Part shown: in pieces, positions 6,201 through 8,978 of the stretch
Numbering within the stretch: position 1 is the first letter of the stretch
Layout of the letters: the number at the start of each line of letters is the position of its first letter
Assembly: GCA_913053665.1 (NCBI GenBank)
Contig: CAJXGR010000111.1
Location: 1 to 8,978, forward strand
Source: an uncultured Spirochaetia bacterium
GTDB lineage: Bacteria; Spirochaetota; UBA6919
DNA: 8,978 nt
Reading direction: 5' to 3'
Notes under the pieces: model-generated
The model's input: only the letters and a program-made list of their open reading frames with translations
Databases searched by the model: none
What the model was told of the DNA's origin: nothing
Made by a program: the position numbers and the translations under genes

Positions 6201-6469
6201 TAGGGAACGAGTTATATATCCTTGAACATGGCCGGGTGAGAGTCTACCGTGGTGACACGATCGTTGATCTGGAGCCTCCATCGCACATTGGAGAGATGGC
6301 TATCTTTACAGGGGGCAGGAGAACGGCTACCGTAGAGGCCCTTGAACCCATCAATACCATCGCTATCAAAAGCGACAAGTTTCATGATCTCATCACGGAA
6401 TTCCCCCATATCATATTCCCTGTCGTCCGTATTATGTTGGATCGACTCCTCCAAAGTAAGGAAAGTTGA
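3296..6469 (+). CDS. ATP/ADP-exchanger-like transporter fused to HEAT-like and cyclic-nucleotide-binding domains
   Basis: This protein of 1057 residues has three parts. Residues 1 to about 415 form a polytopic membrane domain of roughly 12 helices. It resembles the ADP/ATP exchanger (Npt/TLC) branch of the MFS-like fold, including an FWNLTSEYFDLARGKREFP segment followed by a Gly-rich helix. Residues of about 420-915 are soluble and helical, in HEAT-like repeat style. Residues of about 926-1050 are a cyclic-nucleotide-binding domain. Its phosphate-binding cassette, HIGEMAIFTGGRRTATV (997-1013), keeps the key Glu1000 and Arg1009, so it should bind cAMP or cGMP. The likely role is exchange of nucleotide or a related solute across the inner membrane, gated by a cyclic nucleotide; the substrate is inferred. 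Canonical exchangers are about 450-500 residues and lack both added domains. The start is set by AAAGGA. The stop overlaps the next ATG by one base, implying translational coupling to the AEC carrier. Confidence 0.85.
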   Translation: MPNRSSSQFSRLLLFSLMNFFVAGTKVVGSSISSTLFLKEFGAPLLPYIFLLSAVSLIFLSQWIIRLGRKIPFEKLLQRFSIYIGLVIAGFWGWLYFSSSHDTVGIFLLAISSEMASFLLMSLFWNLTSEYFDLARGKREFPMIVGVGTAGGIFGGLIISFLAPHMDVIHILLLWTGMTLVIALIARFLPYLGKPLHDWIPVRGKRGGFQGSLFRKFKLHTQSFLNKPLLFYLVLATTLGTLLIYSLDFLSNTIFNEIYTSREELVRFLGLFNSLGNGLSLGIQFFLFPYLIKRIGVANGVTIFPVATLLSSVLLFVFPSLGVAILGQFTRRQFKEIFYQLVHDLVFNALHHQERARVRTILRGVVKAGAAILASALILLSYKVAGYNGVAILAIGGALIYVIVGIRLKRHYLNSLKVQMLRRSSVLEEARALNPYLENVPNDEAFVRTILSEGRDDVLALYLKSLDQPLDQTVHPLLRECYPKRNHEVQLAIIPHLTANEDVKDREFLNERLIKGDDEIRITILLNLSDISTSIGQGQAGKILDDPDTSVIARTKAFQYLFKIASPYARSKLYNQLYAYIYFGTPKDFTVALQTASELGERDVLSEFIPMLQSDSLKRQWADAVEPLESGNDGSFTRHYYALFCSTKGSLRRKYLRLLGKAPCQEFFPLLWRDFSQLTSQEQIILLTIAREQDYLRHEEVFAMLKDTKLSSKLFNEVALLWKSRSDKEQSSEGYDEIKTTLISTFHSQIRDYYLVHQLEEPGQLLEWVLQENAQSTIKKLIAWELIAFTPSDEFKYLIDGLFAPKKEESEKAMEIIENVTSYSKAKEIQKLLKHLNHTDFWEAELDTIPSESGTNICMELLNNHPIPWTQTVCLYTISQMDGSKDMNISDRIKNISDATTRDSYFQEACHLFTSTGDSKMLSTFEKIMILRKVPFFSELSSEDLRLISSISDEVAFSAGDILIKSDEIGNELYILEHGRVRVYRGDTIVDLEPPSHIGEMAIFTGGRRTATVEALEPINTIAIKSDKFHDLITEFPHIIFPVVRIMLDRLLQSKES
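6458..6462 (+). promoter_or_regulatory. ribosome binding site that fixes the AEC start
   Basis: AAGGA, lying inside the last codons of the transporter gene, is 6 nt before the ATG at 6469. The in-frame TTG at 6466 would be only 3 nt away, so ATG 6469 is preferred. Confidence 0.75.
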
Positions 6470-7434
6470 TGTTCCAGTCTGTCTTAGAGACATTATACGT
6501 GATCCTCCCGGTACTCCTTATTGTGGCATCAGGTTATCTAGCCAATCGTATGGGCTGGATCAAGGAATCAGCCGTCGACAGTCTCACTAAAATCGTTTTC
6601 TATATTGGCCTACCAAGTCTTCTCATCGATGAAATATCCAGAACCACTCTCTCAGAACTATTTGAGATGAAAGGACCCTATGTTGTTCTAGTAGTAGCCA
6701 GCATAATGGCCCTTCTGGGCTATCTAAGTGCCCAGCTATACAGGCTTCCATCCAATCAGAAGGGCGTCTGGGCTCAGGCCTCTTTTAGATCAAACATGGG
6801 ATTCATAGGATTACCCATCGTTTTAAACGCTTTGGGGGATGAGGGTATCCGATACTCCTCTCTGATCCTGGCTCTTGGGGTTCCAGCCTTTAATATCCTG
6901 GCTGTCATCGTTTTATACCTTCCACACAAGGAAAGCTCAGGGCAAATCCCTATAAACAAGATGTTTAAAGGGGTTATTACAAATCCTCTGGTCTTAGCCT
7001 GTGTAGTGGGTGTTTTATTTTCATTCGTCCGCCCTGATAGCCTTCCAATCGTTGATAATACTTTAGAAAGCCTGAAACACATGACTCTCCCTATCGCTCT
7101 ACTGGCCGTTGGAGTTAAACTCGAGATCAGAAAAAGCATTCAACTAATCAAGGAAAGCTATCTTCCTGTTATATACAAACTTTTGGTGGCTCCATTATTA
7201 GGGGGAATCCTTCTTTATGCATTGAAGGCTCAGGCAATGGACTTTGTGTCTACAGTTTTACTCCTGGCCTCCCCGGCAGCTGTTATGAGTTATGTGATGG
7301 CGGCAGAAATGAAGGGGGATTCTCGTCTCGCGGCAAATTTAGTCCTAGTGACCACTTTTTTTAGTTTCTTCTCATTTACTCTAATATTGCTCATTTTGAG
7401 GCTTCTAGGCATCTGGATACCCGTTAAAAGCTAG
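6469..7434 (+). CDS. AEC family transporter (auxin efflux carrier type)
   Basis: This inner-membrane carrier of 321 residues has about ten hydrophobic helices in two similar halves, the plan of the auxin efflux carrier superfamily. The first half holds the conserved FRSNMGFIGLP segment (106-116). The second half ends in an ASPAAVMSYVMAAEMKGDSR stretch followed by a TT-containing last helix, both typical of the family. Bacterial members move small organic acids such as malate or malonate, and others have unknown substrates, so none is assigned here. The ATG overlaps the stop of the fusion transporter in a TGATG junction, so the two are made together. Its last 11 bp overlap the 3' end of the convergent chemoreceptor gene, leaving no room for an intergenic terminator. 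No soluble binding partner or regulator is seen. Confidence 0.9.
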   Translation: MFQSVLETLYVILPVLLIVASGYLANRMGWIKESAVDSLTKIVFYIGLPSLLIDEISRTTLSELFEMKGPYVVLVVASIMALLGYLSAQLYRLPSNQKGVWAQASFRSNMGFIGLPIVLNALGDEGIRYSSLILALGVPAFNILAVIVLYLPHKESSGQIPINKMFKGVITNPLVLACVVGVLFSFVRPDSLPIVDNTLESLKHMTLPIALLAVGVKLEIRKSIQLIKESYLPVIYKLLVAPLLGGILLYALKAQAMDFVSTVLLLASPAAVMSYVMAAEMKGDSRLAANLVLVTTFFSFFSFTLILLILRLLGIWIPVKS

Positions 7435-8818
7435 TGTGTTCGTTGCCGACCAATACGATTTTACCGTCTTTTACCTTAAACTTATTCAAAGATATTTGGA
7501 CATCATCAATGGCTTCTTTGTTCAGAGTCATGAGAGAGGATATATCTTCCTGAGCCGTCAGTACTTCCTCGATTCTTTTGAGGATGTATGAGGCGGCATC
7601 GTCTGTTGTGGTTTCAATACCAATAAGCTCAGAGAGGTGCTCAACGACTCTAAGACGGCTGTCATTCATCTCTTTACTGGCCATTTTCACTTCATCTGTC
7701 ACCTTGACCAACATCCTAAAGGTATTCACTACCTGAGAATGACTGGAGCTAAGCTTTTCAACCATACCAATTATAGAAACCATGGCTTTGGCAGTATCTC
7801 CTATATCATGGACTAAATCTATAAACTCCGTTAAAATATTTTCGCCCCGTTCCGCCGCCTCATCGATCCGCGAGAGATTTTCATTGATGTGGGATGTGAT
7901 TTGCTTGGCATTAGAATTACTTTGTTGAGCGAGCTTTTTGATTTCAGTGGCCACCACCTTGAAGCCTGAGCCATAGGCACCAGCATGGGCCGCCTCGATA
8001 GCGGCATTCATAGCGAGTAGATTGGTCTTATCCGAGATTTTCCCGATGATCTCTACGATTTCAAGCATAGCCCCCGACTTATCCCTAATATCAGCCATAC
8101 TTTCCACCACATTGGTGACGTTGCTTTGGACCAATTCTATTTTATCACTCATCTTTTCAACCGATTGTTTTTTTTCAAGGGCCGTTGAAGCAATTTCATT
8201 GAGATCAGACGTCATCTGCTCAATAGACTCAGAGGAGGTGTAGACGGCTTTAGACTCAGTGCTAATGGTGTGAGTGAGCTTTTCGATACTCCCTGACATT
8301 TGGGACATTAAAACGGCGTTTTCTTCAATGATTTCAGCCAATTGAGTGGTCATTTCCTTAATGGAATGAGCCGTATCGGATACGTCACCAATGGTTTCAG
8401 AAGATTTCCTGGCGTTATTATCCAGTTTCTCAGCGATGGAGAGACTCAATTCCGTGGCGGATAGGGTGTGGAGGATCATATTACGCAGATTTTTGACCAG
8501 GTTCTGGAACGTGTCACCCAATTCCATCATTTCATCTTTGGGAAGGTGGGACAGCTTTTGGAGGAAGTTGCCTTCAGAAGCCTTAACAGATTTTGGATTC
8601 AGCTTTTTTAGGGGGGAGGTGATAAAATTCCGTATCAATAGGGAAATGAGAAATAAAACAATGAGATCACTCAAAATAATGACCAAAAGCATGTTATTAA
8701 ATAAACCAAACCCCTCGGTTCCAGACTCCAGGTGATCTTTATAAACGATTAGACCAAGAATCGACAGGATAAACATCCCAATAACGGGCAATAGAAACTT
8801 CCACTGGAGACTTTTCAT
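7424..8818 (-). CDS. methyl-accepting chemotaxis protein without a periplasmic sensor domain
   Basis: This 464-residue chemoreceptor has helix TM1 (about 8-26), an external loop of only about 15 residues, helix TM2 (42-63), a HAMP domain (64-114) and a long coiled-coil signalling domain. The conserved hairpin tip is ISDKTNLLAMNAAIEAAHAG with GFKVVATEIKKLAQQ following (about 261-299). It should bind CheA and CheW and control the flagellar switch. With no room for a ligand domain outside, the signal must come from the membrane, the HAMP region or a partner protein. The C-terminus lacks a CheR-binding NWETF-like pentapeptide. The start at 8818 is chosen because AGAGGA lies 6 nt upstream and the protein then opens directly into TM1. 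A longer frame from 8866 adds 16 residues with a weak site. No che genes are nearby. Confidence 0.92.
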   Translation of the reverse strand: MKSLQWKFLLPVIGMFILSILGLIVYKDHLESGTEGFGLFNNMLLVIILSDLIVLFLISLLIRNFITSPLKKLNPKSVKASEGNFLQKLSHLPKDEMMELGDTFQNLVKNLRNMILHTLSATELSLSIAEKLDNNARKSSETIGDVSDTAHSIKEMTTQLAEIIEENAVLMSQMSGSIEKLTHTISTESKAVYTSSESIEQMTSDLNEIASTALEKKQSVEKMSDKIELVQSNVTNVVESMADIRDKSGAMLEIVEIIGKISDKTNLLAMNAAIEAAHAGAYGSGFKVVATEIKKLAQQSNSNAKQITSHINENLSRIDEAAERGENILTEFIDLVHDIGDTAKAMVSIIGMVEKLSSSHSQVVNTFRMLVKVTDEVKMASKEMNDSRLRVVEHLSELIGIETTTDDAASYILKRIEEVLTAQEDISSLMTLNKEAIDDVQISLNKFKVKDGKIVLVGNEHTSF

Positions 8819-8824
8819 TTTAAA

Positions 8825-8830
8825 TCCTCT
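8825..8830 (-). promoter_or_regulatory. ribosome binding site that fixes the chemoreceptor start
   Basis: On the minus strand AGAGGA (8830-8825) precedes the ATG at 8818 by 6 nt, the best ribosome site in this part. The alternative ATG at 8866 has only AGGT, 8 nt away. Confidence 0.75.
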
Positions 8831-8872
8831 AAAAGGTTTGGGTAACCCAGACCCTGCAACTGACATTTCAAA

Positions 8873-8933
8873 ATTACCTGAGTCTATTTTTACTAGACCA
8901 AACTGATTTTAAATTGTCAGGTAATAAAACCTG
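8873..8933 (-). promoter_or_regulatory. structured leader with competing inverted repeats
   Basis: ATTACCTGA (8873-8881) and TCAGGTAAT (8917-8925) are perfect 9-bp inverted arms enclosing a second hairpin, GTCTA (8882-8886) with TAGAC (8894-8898). The right arm can instead pair locally: CAGGT (8918-8922) with ACCTG (8929-8933). On the chemoreceptor strand this gives three segments where the middle one can pair with either neighbour. A possible promoter overlaps it (CTGACA at 8920-8915, TCTAGT at 8897-8892, 17 bp apart). It may be an operator, an attenuator or repeat debris; no function is shown. Confidence 0.4.
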
Positions 8934-8935
8934 TA

Positions 8936-8971
8936 CCCTGTAGAAACGCGATTAATCGCGTTTCTACAGGG
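8936..8971. repeat. perfect 36-bp palindrome
   Basis: Two 17-bp arms, beginning CCCTGTAGAAACGCGAT at 8936 and its exact inverse ending at 8971, flank a central TA, so the whole 36 bp equals its own reverse complement. Both arms contain GTAG/CTAC near their ends (8940-8943 and 8964-8967). The core CGCGATTAATCGCG resembles, from memory, short palindromes dispersed in intergenic DNA of cyanobacteria and other bacteria. It lacks a T-run, lies upstream of the chemoreceptor gene and is probably a mobile palindromic repeat. Confidence 0.8.
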
Positions 8972-8978
8972 CTGGCAA

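Noticed and set aside
8022..8735. Two plus-strand frames (73 and 114 codons) within the chemoreceptor region
   Set aside because: They are antisense shadows of a well-conserved coiled-coil gene and have no family features.
8819..8866. Upstream ATG adding 16 residues to the chemoreceptor
   Set aside because: Its ribosome site is weak, and the extra residues place charged sequence before TM1. ATG 8818 has AGAGGA at 6 nt.

Overview
The window is ordinary bacterial chromosome at moderate G+C, probably from a free-living spirochaete or a close ecological equivalent. That guess rests on gene style only: a very large ADP/ATP-exchanger-like membrane protein carrying a HEAT-like region and a cyclic-nucleotide domain, a minimal chemoreceptor, and PIN toxin genes. 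No rRNA or other taxonomic marker is present. I see no rRNA, tRNA, CRISPR array or complete insertion sequence.

Layout. 1-600 (left edge): a small dual-CDGSH iron-sulfur protein gene (minus strand) sits between short palindromic repeats. Two of these, at 34-59 and 438-463, are members of one REP-like family. They lie in opposite orientation on either side of the gene and differ by compensated base-pair changes. 635-1857: a DoxX-family membrane protein (minus) is divergent from an ECF sigma factor (plus) that has no recognisable anti-sigma gene. 1975-2912: a two-gene minus-strand operon with an ATGA overlap. It encodes a three-helix membrane protein whose soluble tail resembles a VapB-type neutralising tail, followed by a VapC-like PIN-domain RNase. 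2913-3295: a 383-bp AT-rich divergent gap containing a possible 23-codon remnant of an IS66-type accessory gene. 3296-7434: a tightly coupled plus-strand operon with a 1057-residue transporter/HEAT-like/cyclic-nucleotide-binding fusion followed by an AEC-family carrier. 7424-8818: a methyl-accepting chemotaxis protein on the minus strand, convergent with the AEC gene and overlapping it by 11 bp. 8819-8978: its structured leader, plus a perfect 36-bp palindrome at the right edge.

Three starts differ from the longest open frame and were chosen from Shine-Dalgarno spacing: ATG 3296 (not TTG 3269), ATG 6469 (not TTG 6466) and ATG 8818 on the minus strand (not ATG 8866).

How the genes may work together (inference): the sigma factor may control the divergent doxX gene. 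The membrane protein may hold the PIN toxin inactive at the membrane. The fusion transporter looks like a solute exchanger gated by cyclic nucleotide, coupled in translation to a second carrier. The most unusual items are the membrane-anchored putative antitoxin, the triple-domain transporter, and the covarying GTAG-hairpin repeats around the CDGSH gene.
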